Assembly (NCBI RefSeq): GCF_001613145.1
Contig: NZ_BDBU01000016.1
Span: 248,001 to 312,000 of the forward strand
Reading direction: 5' to 3'
Length of the DNA stretch: 64,000 bases
Source of the DNA: Nocardia jejuensis NBRC 103114
GTDB lineage: Bacteria > Actinomycetota > Actinomycetes > Mycobacteriales > Mycobacteriaceae
A program made the position numbers and the translations under genes. Within the stretch, counting starts at the first letter, position 1. Each line of letters opens with the position of its first letter. Of this stretch, positions 51,460-59,032 are shown piece after piece. The notes beneath the pieces were generated by a model. It saw only the letters and a program-made list of their open reading frames with translations. It was not told where the DNA came from and did not search any database.

Positions 51460-53502
51460 ATGTACAACGACGTGCATGTGGCCGCGCGGGAAAGCGAAGA
51501 CCACAAGTACACGATGCGAATCAGCCGGCTGGCCATCGACAAACTCGGGATCCGGCTCTACGACCGGGTTTCGGCGGTGCTGGCCGAACTCATCGCCAAT
51601 GGCTACGACGCTGATGCCACCGAGGTGAACGTCCAACTACCCTGGGGCGTCACGCTCGCCGGGACGATTCGCGCCGCGGACGAACCCGCGTATCGGATCG
51701 TCGTGTCGGACAACGGGCACGGGATGACCGCCGCCGAGGTCAACGCCCACTATCTGATGGTCGGTTCCGACCGCAGGGTGCGCACCGGCTCGGACCTGTC
51801 CCGCGAGCGGACCCGACCGGTCATGGGCCGCAAGGGAATCGGGAAACTGGCCGCCTTCGGCATCTGTCGCACGATCGAGGTGATCACCGCCGGCAGCCAT
51901 TCCGGGGATCGCACCCCGCAGGGGTGGCCCGTCGCGCATCTGGTCATGGATCTGGACGACATGCTGTCGGACACCGAGCGCGACTACTTCCCGAAAACCG
52001 GTGCGCTGGACGGCACTTTCGCCGCCGACCGCGGTACCACCGTCATCCTGAGCAACTTCTTCCGCAAACGGGTGAACTCCGGCACCGAACTGAGCCGGCA
52101 GCTGGCCGCGCGCTTCGGTATCGAACGATCGGACTGGCGGGTGCTGGTGCGCAACAGCATCGGCTCGGAAAGCTTCCTGCTCAGTGATCTGGCCATCGAC
52201 GTGATGGAGGAGACCCGTGTGGACGTCGGGCGCGTGCCGGTCCGATTCGGGCGGCAGTTCCTGCCGGTGACCGGATGGATCGCCTACTCGAAACAGCCCT
52301 ACCGCGATGACGCCATGGCCGGGGTGCGCATCTACGCCCGCGGCAAGATCGTCGCCCAGACAAGGGATTTCGGCATACCCGCCGGATTCACCGGCGAGTT
52401 CAAGCTGCGCTCGTATCTGGTCGGCGCGATCCATGTGGACTGGCTCGACGACGACGAGGACATGGTGCGCTCGGATCGGCAGGACATCATGTGGAACTCC
52501 CCGCGCGGGGAGGCGCTGGCGGAGTGGGGACGAGCGCTGATCAAGGAGATCGGCCGGCTGGGCGAGAAGTCCATCCGGCGGCGGGTCTGGGAGGAGTTCG
52601 TCGAGCGCTCCCGCATCCACGAGCTGCTGGAGTCGATCGCGCCGGGGGACAGGATGTTCCGGGACTCGGTGCTGGACGCCGCGCGAATTCTGGTGGCGCA
52701 CAAGGATCGTTCCTCCATGGATGATCCGTCCCATATCGAGAACATGATGCGCCTGGCACTGTCGCTCGGTCCGCAGCGGAGTCTGCTCGAGACGCTGAAG
52801 GAGATCGCCGACGAGGAGGGCGATCCGGGGCTGGACGTGGTCGTGGCGCTGTTCGAGCGGGCGCGGGTCGCGGAGATCTACTCGCTCGGCCAGATCGCCA
52901 GTGAGCGGGTCGCGGTCGTGGATCGGTTGCGCGATCTCATCGACGATCGGCGCTCGCTCGAGCGGCCCTTCCAGGAGCTGATCGAACGCGCGCCGTGGCT
53001 GCTCGCGCCGGAATGGACGCCGCTGGGGATGAACGAGTCGCTCAAGCGGGTGCGGTCGAGTTTCGAACGCTGGTACGCGCAGAAGTTCGGCACCGCGCTG
53101 CTGACCACTGCCATCGGCAGCGAACGGCGCGAACCGGACTTCGTGCTGCTGCACGACTCCGGCGAACTGTGGATCGTCGAGATCAAGCGGATGGATTATC
53201 ACCTCACCGACGAGGAGTACAACCGGGCGGTCAACTACCTCTACGAGCTGGATCGGTTCCTCGAGGAGAATCCGCGCATCGGGGCCCAATTCCCGCGCCG
53301 GAGACTGACTTTCATCGTCGATCACATCGACCGGCTCGGGCCCGCGTCGCTCTCCTCGCTCTTCAGCGATCAGCGGGTGGACCGGCGCACCTGGCGCGAA
53401 CTGCTCGATGCCACCCTGCGAGCGCACCGCGATTTCCTGGACCGCGTCTACTCCATGCGCGGGGCGCAGGACGAGCCGCCGGGAGTCGAGCGCGCCGGGT
53501 GA
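51460..53502 (+). CDS. GHKL ATPase fused to a PD-(D/E)XK (Shedu/DUF4263-like) nuclease
   Basis: A 680-residue protein. Residues 30-170 form a GHKL ATPase with the full motif set: ELIANGYDA (E43, N47), DNGHGM (84-89) and GRKGIGKLA (123-131). A transducer-like and helical middle follows. Residues about 500-650 begin with a QELIERAPWLLAPEW segment and carry EPDFVLL (D560) and VEIKR (E574, K576), the core of a PD-(D/E)XK nuclease as in DUF4263/Shedu proteins. It is a stand-alone gene with no methylase, helicase or antitoxin beside it. A single-protein defence or DNA-quality role is inferred. Confidence 0.78.
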   Translation: MYNDVHVAARESEDHKYTMRISRLAIDKLGIRLYDRVSAVLAELIANGYDADATEVNVQLPWGVTLAGTIRAADEPAYRIVVSDNGHGMTAAEVNAHYLMVGSDRRVRTGSDLSRERTRPVMGRKGIGKLAAFGICRTIEVITAGSHSGDRTPQGWPVAHLVMDLDDMLSDTERDYFPKTGALDGTFAADRGTTVILSNFFRKRVNSGTELSRQLAARFGIERSDWRVLVRNSIGSESFLLSDLAIDVMEETRVDVGRVPVRFGRQFLPVTGWIAYSKQPYRDDAMAGVRIYARGKIVAQTRDFGIPAGFTGEFKLRSYLVGAIHVDWLDDDEDMVRSDRQDIMWNSPRGEALAEWGRALIKEIGRLGEKSIRRRVWEEFVERSRIHELLESIAPGDRMFRDSVLDAARILVAHKDRSSMDDPSHIENMMRLALSLGPQRSLLETLKEIADEEGDPGLDVVVALFERARVAEIYSLGQIASERVAVVDRLRDLIDDRRSLERPFQELIERAPWLLAPEWTPLGMNESLKRVRSSFERWYAQKFGTALLTTAIGSERREPDFVLLHDSGELWIVEIKRMDYHLTDEEYNRAVNYLYELDRFLEENPRIGAQFPRRRLTFIVDHIDRLGPASLSSLFSDQRVDRRTWRELLDATLRAHRDFLDRVYSMRGAQDEPPGVERAG

Positions 53503-53637
53503 GTGCGCGCTCGACCGGGGCGCATGACACCATGGACGACGCCACGCGTGGGGACGTGACGGCGTCGTTGAGACAATGCCGCCTGAAACGTTGCAGCCTC
53601 GGTGCGCTGCGGCCCGACAGTCGAAAAGGTTTGGGGA

Positions 53638-53856
53638 ATGGTGCACGGCACGGTGAAGTGGTTCGACAGCGAGAAGGGCTTCGGCTTCATCACCCCCGAC
53701 GGCGGCGGCCCCGACGTGTTCGTGGAGTACACCGCCGTCGAGGGTGACGGATTCCGCTCGCTGGCCGAGGGTCAGCGGGTGGAGCTCGAGGTGCGTCGCA
53801 CGAAGCCCGGCCCGGAAGCCGTATTCGTACGAGTCATCCCTGTACGCGGCTTCTGA
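53638..53856 (+). CDS. Cold-shock domain protein
   Basis: A 72-residue CspA-like protein that binds single-stranded nucleic acid. [18 protein letters not shown] contains RNP1 (KGFGFI). RNP2 reads VFVEYT where VFVHFS is usual, so the conserved stacking His and Phe are replaced by Glu and Tyr. It overlaps the convergent nucleotidyltransferase gene by 23 bp. Confidence 0.9.
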   Translation: MVHGTVKWFDSEKGFGFITPDGGGPDVFVEYTAVEGDGFRSLAEGQRVELEVRRTKPGPEAVFVRVIPVRGF

Positions 53857-54637
53857 AAAACTCGGCTGCCAGCGCCTGTGCGCGGGAGCGCCGTTCCGGA
53901 TCATCTCCGGTGAATTCCGCTGCCGCTCGTGTGAACTCGGTTCCGATGAAATCGGCGATCGGCCGCGGAGCCGTGCCGGACCCCATTTCCCGTGTTCGTG
54001 ACTTCAGCTCGGTCAATTCGGTGATCGATTCGACGAGATCAGCGGGCAGATCGCATTGATCGAGCAGGGTCGGCAAATGCATGGGCGCCACCGCTCTGTC
54101 CGGATGTTCCGCCAGCCAGCGCAATGCCATAGCGGGTCGGAGTGAATAGAACATCTTCTTGAGCGACCCACTGCCGTCGAACAGCCGCCACTGTCTTCCG
54201 CCCAGATGCAGATAGTGTCTGGCCACCCGGTTGCGGTCGGCGATATCGTCGGCGAGGTCGCGCAATTCGTCCCGGAATCGCGGGTCACCGCGATACACGA
54301 TCGGCGACATCAGCCACTCGATGAGCACGGCATTGCCGTTCACCAGCAGGCGCAGCGCCTTCACCAGATCCCAGCCGTTCACGTCGAGCAGGCCGATGAG
54401 GGGTGTCTCGATCACGTCGCGGCCGGGCCAGGGCGTCAGGTAGTCCCGCAGCGGGCGCACGTAGACGAACCGGCAGTCGTAATCGGAGTCCGGTGACGGG
54501 AAACCCCAGGCCCGGCTACCGCTTTCGATGGCAAGGGGCACGGTGACGCGGTGCTCGCGCTCGATCCGGTCCAGTTCGCCGTCGATCGTCGCGACCACTG
54601 CCGGGTCCATGGAGGTGGGGATCGAGCGCAAGGTCAT
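53834..54637 (-). CDS. Nucleotidyltransferase (RlaP/YcgL-like)
   Basis: A 267-residue protein starting [34 protein letters not shown] is the GSxAxG...DSDxD signature of polymerase-beta-fold nucleotidyltransferases in the RlaP family, named for genes found beside RNA ligases. No RNA ligase is near. The remainder is helical ([22 protein letters not shown]). A TAGCCT -10 lies 8 nt upstream. Confidence 0.82.
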   Translation of the reverse strand: MTLRSIPTSMDPAVVATIDGELDRIEREHRVTVPLAIESGSRAWGFPSPDSDYDCRFVYVRPLRDYLTPWPGRDVIETPLIGLLDVNGWDLVKALRLLVNGNAVLIEWLMSPIVYRGDPRFRDELRDLADDIADRNRVARHYLHLGGRQWRLFDGSGSLKKMFYSLRPAMALRWLAEHPDRAVAPMHLPTLLDQCDLPADLVESITELTELKSRTREMGSGTAPRPIADFIGTEFTRAAAEFTGDDPERRSRAQALAAEFFRSRVQG

Positions 54638-54645
54638 AGCCGGTG

Positions 54646-54651
54646 AGGCTA
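54646..54651 (-). promoter_or_regulatory. -10 element of the nucleotidyltransferase gene
   Basis: TAGCCT on the minus strand lies 8 nt before the ATG at 54637, so the message would have at most about one leading base. Confidence 0.4.
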
Positions 54652-54833
54652 GCCGGGCGGGGCGCCCCAGGTCCACGCGATTTCGCGGCGGCACTGCCCC
54701 CAGAAATAGGGGCGTAATTTGTCCGTTATAGGCGGCGAATTCGACCGGAATATGAACTGGACCACAGACCAGTTGCCTGGTGACCCCGATCACATCAGCG
54801 TAATACCCGTAACGGCATCGAAAATGCCGCCGA

Positions 54834-54839
54834 TAGGCT
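54834..54839 (+). promoter_or_regulatory. -10 element of the 38-residue peptide gene
   Basis: TAGGCT would place the transcript start near 54847, giving a leader of about 36 nt that carries the GGAGAGG ribosome-binding site. Confidence 0.4.
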
Positions 54840-54882
54840 TCACGTCAGACAGTAAAGACGCATTACTTGGAGAGGTACTCTT

Positions 54883-54999
54883 ATGATCCCCGTTATCATC
54901 GACACCGGTTCCGCTGCTCTGAACGGCCTGCTCAGCACCGGCTCCGCCGCGCTGCACGGCATCCTCAGCACCCTGTGGACCGGTTCCTTCGGCGGCTGA
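54883..54999 (+). CDS. 38-residue repeat peptide of unknown function
   Basis: A short gene with a strong ribosome-binding site (GGAGAGG, 54869-54875) and its own terminator. The product starts MIPVIID, then TGSAALNGLLS and TGSAALHGILS, a tandem 11-residue repeat, and ends TLWTGSFGG. It is uncharged apart from one Asp and one His, Gly/Ser/Leu-rich, and could form an amphipathic helix or hairpin. There is no signal peptide. Short signal-less envelope peptides such as corynebacterial PorA/PorH are one analogy, but no family is recognised. Confidence 0.7.
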   Translation: MIPVIIDTGSAALNGLLSTGSAALHGILSTLWTGSFGG

Positions 55000-55029
55000 T
55001 TCCGCCGGACGTCGATTATTCGACTTCTG

Positions 55030-55068
55030 AAAGCCGGCCTCGGACTTCGCAGCTCCGAGGCTGGCTTT
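55030..55068 (+). terminator. Terminator of the 38-residue peptide gene
   Basis: AAAGCCGGCCTCGGA pairs with TCCGAGGCTGGCTTT (one G-T pair) around a 9-nt loop, followed by another T. Confidence 0.85.
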
Positions 55069-55175
55069 TGTCGTATTCGGACCGAATTCATAAATTCGAC
55101 TTTCGACGCCTGTCGATCGAATCGGAGTGGTCGTCGCCACGTTCTTCTCGGCACGACATGACTCGCGGTATGTTC

Positions 55176-55181
55176 TACGTT
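55176..55181 (+). promoter_or_regulatory. -10 element of the flavohemoglobin operon (leaderless)
   Basis: TACGTT lies 7 nt before the ATG at 55189, and no ribosome-binding site is visible. Confidence 0.5.
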
Positions 55182-55188
55182 GTCCCCG

Positions 55189-56379
55189 ATGAATATCGAT
55201 GCGCTCCGGGCGAGCTGGCGTCAGGTCGAGCGGATCGGCGATGAGGCCACGCAGTACTTCTACGCCCATCTGTTCCTGGCCCACCCCGAGGTCCGGGAGA
55301 TGTTCCCGGTCCGGATGAGCATCCAGCGCGCCAAGTTCTTCGCCGCGCTCGGCCGGATCGTCAGCAATGTCGAAACCCTGGCGGACGACCCGGAATTCGT
55401 GGCCCAGCTGGGGCGCGACCATCGCCGCTTCGGGGTCGTCGCCGCGCACTACCCGGCGGCCGGTGGTTCGCTGCTGGCCACGCTCGCGCATTTCCTGGGC
55501 CCGCGCTGGACCGATGAACTCGCCCAGACCTGGAACGATGCCTACTGGGCGGTCGCGGGCATCATGACCAGCGCCGCCGATCAGGCCGCCGGCGACACCC
55601 CCGCCTGGTGGGACGCGGATATCGTCGCCACCGAACGGCGCAGTCTGGACGTCACCGTGCACACCGTGCGCCCGCATCAGCCCTACTCCTATGTCGCGGG
55701 ACAGTCCGTGGCGATCGAGATCCCGCAGCGGCCGCGGCTGTGGCGCTACTACTCACCCGCCAACGCGCCCCGTACGGACGGCAGTTTCGACATCCACGTG
55801 CAGGTCGTGGACGGCGGTGAGGTGAGTGGTGCGTTCGCGCGCTCCGCGCGCTCGGGCCAGCAGATCAAACTCGGTGCACCCGTCGGCACGGCGCTGGCGA
55901 TCGCGCCCGACGCCGCCGAGAAACTGCTGCTGATCGCGGGTGGTTCGGGCCTCGCGCCGCTGCGCGCGGTGCTCGATTCCATCGAACGTTCCTGGCACGA
56001 GACCGGTTTCGCGCCGCAGGTGCGGCTCTTCCACGGTGTGCGGGCGGCCTGGAATCTCTACGACCACGAGGCGTTGTCCGCGCTGACGGACTATCCATGG
56101 TTCGGATACACCCCGGTCGTCTCGGAGGATCCCGGATTTCCAGGCGTGCAGGGCACGGTCGGCGCGGTCGCCGCGCGCGGTCTGGATCTGGCCGGATGTA
56201 CCGCGCTGGTGTGCGGTTCGCCCGCCATGGTCACCGCGACCGTCTCGGACCTGTCCATCGCCGGAGTGCCGAGACATGCCATCAGATACGAAACCTTCGG
56301 TCAGGCAGAGACTTTCGAACCCGTCGCTGACCGGGGTACCGCAAAGCACAGTTCCGACAAGGTTGCCCAATGGATGTGA
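55189..56379 (+). CDS. Flavohemoglobin-like protein
   Basis: A 396-residue protein. Residues 1-130 are a globin with probable distal Tyr Y25 and proximal His H78 (GRDHRRFG). Residues about 150-250 form an FAD domain (RYYSPAN). The NAD domain has IAGGSGLAPLRAVL and a YETFGQ C-terminus. This is the layout of NO dioxygenases (Hmp), which turn NO plus O2 into nitrate. It may instead belong to the divergent type II group of mycobacteria. It overlaps the DivIVA gene by 10 bp. Confidence 0.9.
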   Translation: MNIDALRASWRQVERIGDEATQYFYAHLFLAHPEVREMFPVRMSIQRAKFFAALGRIVSNVETLADDPEFVAQLGRDHRRFGVVAAHYPAAGGSLLATLAHFLGPRWTDELAQTWNDAYWAVAGIMTSAADQAAGDTPAWWDADIVATERRSLDVTVHTVRPHQPYSYVAGQSVAIEIPQRPRLWRYYSPANAPRTDGSFDIHVQVVDGGEVSGAFARSARSGQQIKLGAPVGTALAIAPDAAEKLLLIAGGSGLAPLRAVLDSIERSWHETGFAPQVRLFHGVRAAWNLYDHEALSALTDYPWFGYTPVVSEDPGFPGVQGTVGAVAARGLDLAGCTALVCGSPAMVTATVSDLSIAGVPRHAIRYETFGQAETFEPVADRGTAKHSSDKVAQWM

Positions 56380-57110
56380 AACCCGAAGACCTGCACGCTG
56401 TCCGGTTCAAGCCGGCGAGGCTGGGCCGTCGCGGCTACGACGCGGACGAGGTCGATCGCTTTCTCGAACCGCTGCGCGGCACGCTGACCAAGCTGGCGCG
56501 CGAGAACCGTCAGCTCACCCTCACCAGCAATGCCGAGGAACTCGCGCGCCTGCAGCGGGAGAACATTCAGCTCTTCGCCAAGTGCGAGACCATCGAACTG
56601 CAGATGAAGACCATGGCCGGTCCCGGTGAGGTGTCCGAGATGCAACGGCAACTGGCCCATGCCAATTGGGAGATCTCCCGGTTGCAGCGCGAGCTGGAGC
56701 GCGATGCGCTCGGCATCAGCGCGCAGGCGGTGAACGTGCTCAACCGGGCGCAGTTGTCCGCGGACTCCATTGTCGAGCAGGCCGAACAGCACGCCCGCGA
56801 GTTGATGGCCGTGGCCCGCGCGCAACATCGCGAACTGCTCGCGCACAAGCGCGACACCGGCGGGGAGAGCGCCGGATACGACCCGGACGCGGAGAGCCAG
56901 CGTCTCGCGCAGATGCGCGCCTATACCGAACTGCTGCGCACTCAGCTGCGTGTGCTGATCCAGACCCTCTCGGTCGAGGTCGACAAGCTCGCGCTGCTGC
57001 CGATGACGGGTGAGGCGACCTGTGCCGCGCTGCCCGGGAGTGAGCTGCCGGAGTCGCCGTACGCACGGGGACTGCCGGTCAACGGGTCGGGGTATGCGGC
57101 CGAAAGCTGA
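56370..57110 (+). CDS. DivIVA-domain coiled-coil protein
   Basis: A 246-residue protein. Residues 9-40 match the DivIVA/Wag31 N-terminal membrane-binding motif ([22 protein letters not shown] starts it). Residues about 45-205 are coiled coil. The C-terminal 40 residues are Gly/Pro-rich. It lies between a flavohemoglobin and a single-domain globin gene and overlaps the first. DivIVA proteins mark curved membrane and recruit partners, so this may place the globins at poles or septa; that is inference. It is not the main Wag31. Confidence 0.85.
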   Translation: MDVKPEDLHAVRFKPARLGRRGYDADEVDRFLEPLRGTLTKLARENRQLTLTSNAEELARLQRENIQLFAKCETIELQMKTMAGPGEVSEMQRQLAHANWEISRLQRELERDALGISAQAVNVLNRAQLSADSIVEQAEQHARELMAVARAQHRELLAHKRDTGGESAGYDPDAESQRLAQMRAYTELLRTQLRVLIQTLSVEVDKLALLPMTGEATCAALPGSELPESPYARGLPVNGSGYAAES

Positions 57111-57149
57111 TGCCGCCGACGTGAATCAGAGGGAAGCGGAGGATCCCGT

Positions 57150-57557
57150 ATGAATATCGAAGCCTTGCAGGCGAGTTGGGTGCAGGTCGAGCAGGCCGGT
57201 CCGGAAGCGGTGCAGTACTTCTACACTCACCTTTTCCAGCACAACCCCGAGGTGCGGGGGATGTTCGCCGAGGACCTCTCGCCACAGCGGGAGCGGTTCC
57301 TGGCCGGACTCGCCCGCATCATCACCACCGTCGACACACTCGGTGACGACCCGTCGTTCGTGCAGAATCTGGGCCGCCACCACGCCGGACTCGGTGTCGT
57401 GGCCGCGCACTACCCTGTTGCCGGTGCGTCGCTGCTGGCCACACTCGAGTTCTTCCTCGGGGAGAGCTGGACGCCGGAACTGCAGGCGACCTGGACCGCC
57501 GCGTACGGCGCGGTGGCGGATCTCATGATCGAGGCCGCCGACGCGGCAGCGGCCTGA
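57150..57557 (+). CDS. Single-domain globin
   Basis: A 135-residue globin, clearly paralogous to the first 130 residues of the flavohemoglobin at 55189 (MNIEALQASWVQVEQAGPEA against MNIDALRASWRQVERIGDEA). Y25 and H78 are at the same positions. It has no reductase domain. GGAGG precedes the ATG. It is the third gene of the operon and may bind NO or O2, reduced by the flavohemoglobin or by another reductase. Confidence 0.9.
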   Translation: MNIEALQASWVQVEQAGPEAVQYFYTHLFQHNPEVRGMFAEDLSPQRERFLAGLARIITTVDTLGDDPSFVQNLGRHHAGLGVVAAHYPVAGASLLATLEFFLGESWTPELQATWTAAYGAVADLMIEAADAAAA

Positions 57558-57757
57558 CGCGACGATCGGCCGCCGGATGACGCGAGCTCAGCCCGTGCGC
57601 GGACTCGGCGGCCGCCGGTTTCCGTCGTGACGGTGGAAGCCGGGAAACGGAATTCGAATACGCTGTTCACGCGCCTTTTTCGGCTCATGGCCAGCGTTGT
57701 CGAGCCCCGCTGCCGAAGGAATCGGCACGACGCGAGGCGCCCACCCGGGTGTTGTGG

Positions 57758-58837
57758 CTAGTCGCCGTACGAACCGCCCGCGGAACCGCTGCCGACGATG
57801 CACAACGGGTTGTTCACCATCAGCGCCTGGGCCGAGCCGGAGGAGGATCCGGTGATGCCGGAATCGACGGCGGGGGTGTTCGGGGCGGTAGCGGCGGGAT
57901 CGCCGGAACCGCCGAGCAGCATCGAACGTCCGTCGAGGTTGCCCGGGGCGGCGACGTCCAGCAGATCCAGCACGGTCGGCGTGACATCGGCCAGCGTGTA
58001 GCCGTTGTTCTGCGCTCCGCTCGCGAAGCCCGGGCCACGCGCGATCACGAAACTGGCTGTCTCATAAGCGCTCTGGCCGCCGTGTCCGCCGCTGGGCTTG
58101 TGGCCGTGGTCGGTCGTGACCAGGATCGTCCAGCGCTCGTCGGTATGGGTGGCGGCGCGCTCGTCGACCGCCCGGGTGATCTTGCCGACCAGTCCGTCCA
58201 CCCGCCCGATGGCGTCTCGATACGCCTGCGGCCAGATGCCGCGCAGCGTGTGGCCGACGATGTCCACCTGGTCCAGGTGGGTGAAGGTCAGATCCGGGCC
58301 GTCCTCGGTGACCGCCGAGACCACCTGGGCGGCGGCGTTCGAATCCGCCGTCGTCTCGCACACTCCCGCGCCCGAGGGGTCGAGCTGGGTGACCGACACC
58401 CGGTCGGCCGCCGGACTGCCGGTGCGCGCGATCATGCCGATCTTGTCCCAGGTGCCGAGCGACATCGTGGACAGGCTCGGCCGCGCACGCTCGAGCTGTG
58501 TGAACACCGTCGGATATTGCGCGAAAGGTGTTGGGTTGCAGGTGGAGTCGTTGTCCTTGATGCCGTGCTTGGTATCCCAGACACCGGTCAGCGCGGTGGC
58601 CCAGGAGACGCAGGACATGGTGGTGTGCGGTGCGATCGAGGTCCGCGCCAGGGTGCCCTCGGCGGCGAGGCGGCCCAGATTGGGGGCGTTTGCGGCCTGG
58701 ATCTCGCTGTAGAGCGTGCCGTCGATCCCGATGACCACGACCTTGTTCACCACGGGTGCGGCGGAGGCGGGGGCCGCGGCGGCGAGGGGAAGAGTGGCCA
58801 GCGCGGCGGCGGCCAGTATGCGATGCGTCCGGGTCAT
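57758..58837 (-). CDS. Secreted alkaline phosphatase-superfamily protein (nucleotide pyrophosphatase/phosphodiesterase-like)
   Basis: A 359-residue exported protein with a signal peptide (MTRTHRILAAAALATLPLAA, cleavage after ASA). VVVIGIDGTL supplies the first metal ligand, HTTMSCVSWATALTG the nucleophile region, HLDQVDIVGH and TTDHGH the remaining metal ligands. This is the type I phosphodiesterase/NPP set. The C-terminal 60 residues are Ser/Gly-rich. It is transcribed divergently from serA, and a TAGGTT -10 lies 7 nt upstream. Confidence 0.88.
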   Translation of the reverse strand: MTRTHRILAAAALATLPLAAAAPASAAPVVNKVVVIGIDGTLYSEIQAANAPNLGRLAAEGTLARTSIAPHTTMSCVSWATALTGVWDTKHGIKDNDSTCNPTPFAQYPTVFTQLERARPSLSTMSLGTWDKIGMIARTGSPAADRVSVTQLDPSGAGVCETTADSNAAAQVVSAVTEDGPDLTFTHLDQVDIVGHTLRGIWPQAYRDAIGRVDGLVGKITRAVDERAATHTDERWTILVTTDHGHKPSGGHGGQSAYETASFVIARGPGFASGAQNNGYTLADVTPTVLDLLDVAAPGNLDGRSMLLGGSGDPAATAPNTPAVDSGITGSSSGSAQALMVNNPLCIVGSGSAGGSYGD

Positions 58838-58844
58838 GGGCGGC

Positions 58845-58850
58845 AACCTA
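58845..58850 (-). promoter_or_regulatory. -10 element of the phosphodiesterase-like gene (leaderless)
   Basis: TAGGTT on the minus strand lies 7 nt before the ATG at 58837. Confidence 0.5.
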
Positions 58851-58983
58851 GCCAGCGGGGAGCGATTTCGCAGCGGAATTGGACAATTGACCACAAGAGT
58901 CCCGGTCGGCGGGAAATGCCCGATTTCGCCCGTGTGACGGCACCCGCCTACCGGGCGGTAAGGGCACCCGAAATCGCGCCCAC

Positions 58984-58989
58984 TAAGCT
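58984..58989 (+). promoter_or_regulatory. -10 element of serA
   Basis: TAAGCT would start the message about 36 nt before the GTG, leaving room for the GGAG at 59020-59023. Confidence 0.4.
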
Positions 58990-59032
58990 GACGCCCGTAA
59001 ATTCCGGTTCCCTTCCTCAGGAGTACCCCACC

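Noticed and set aside
29000..57700. Integrated prophage or conjugative element
   Set aside because: No integrase, terminase, capsid, relaxase or flanking att-like direct repeats were found, and the gene modules are independent.
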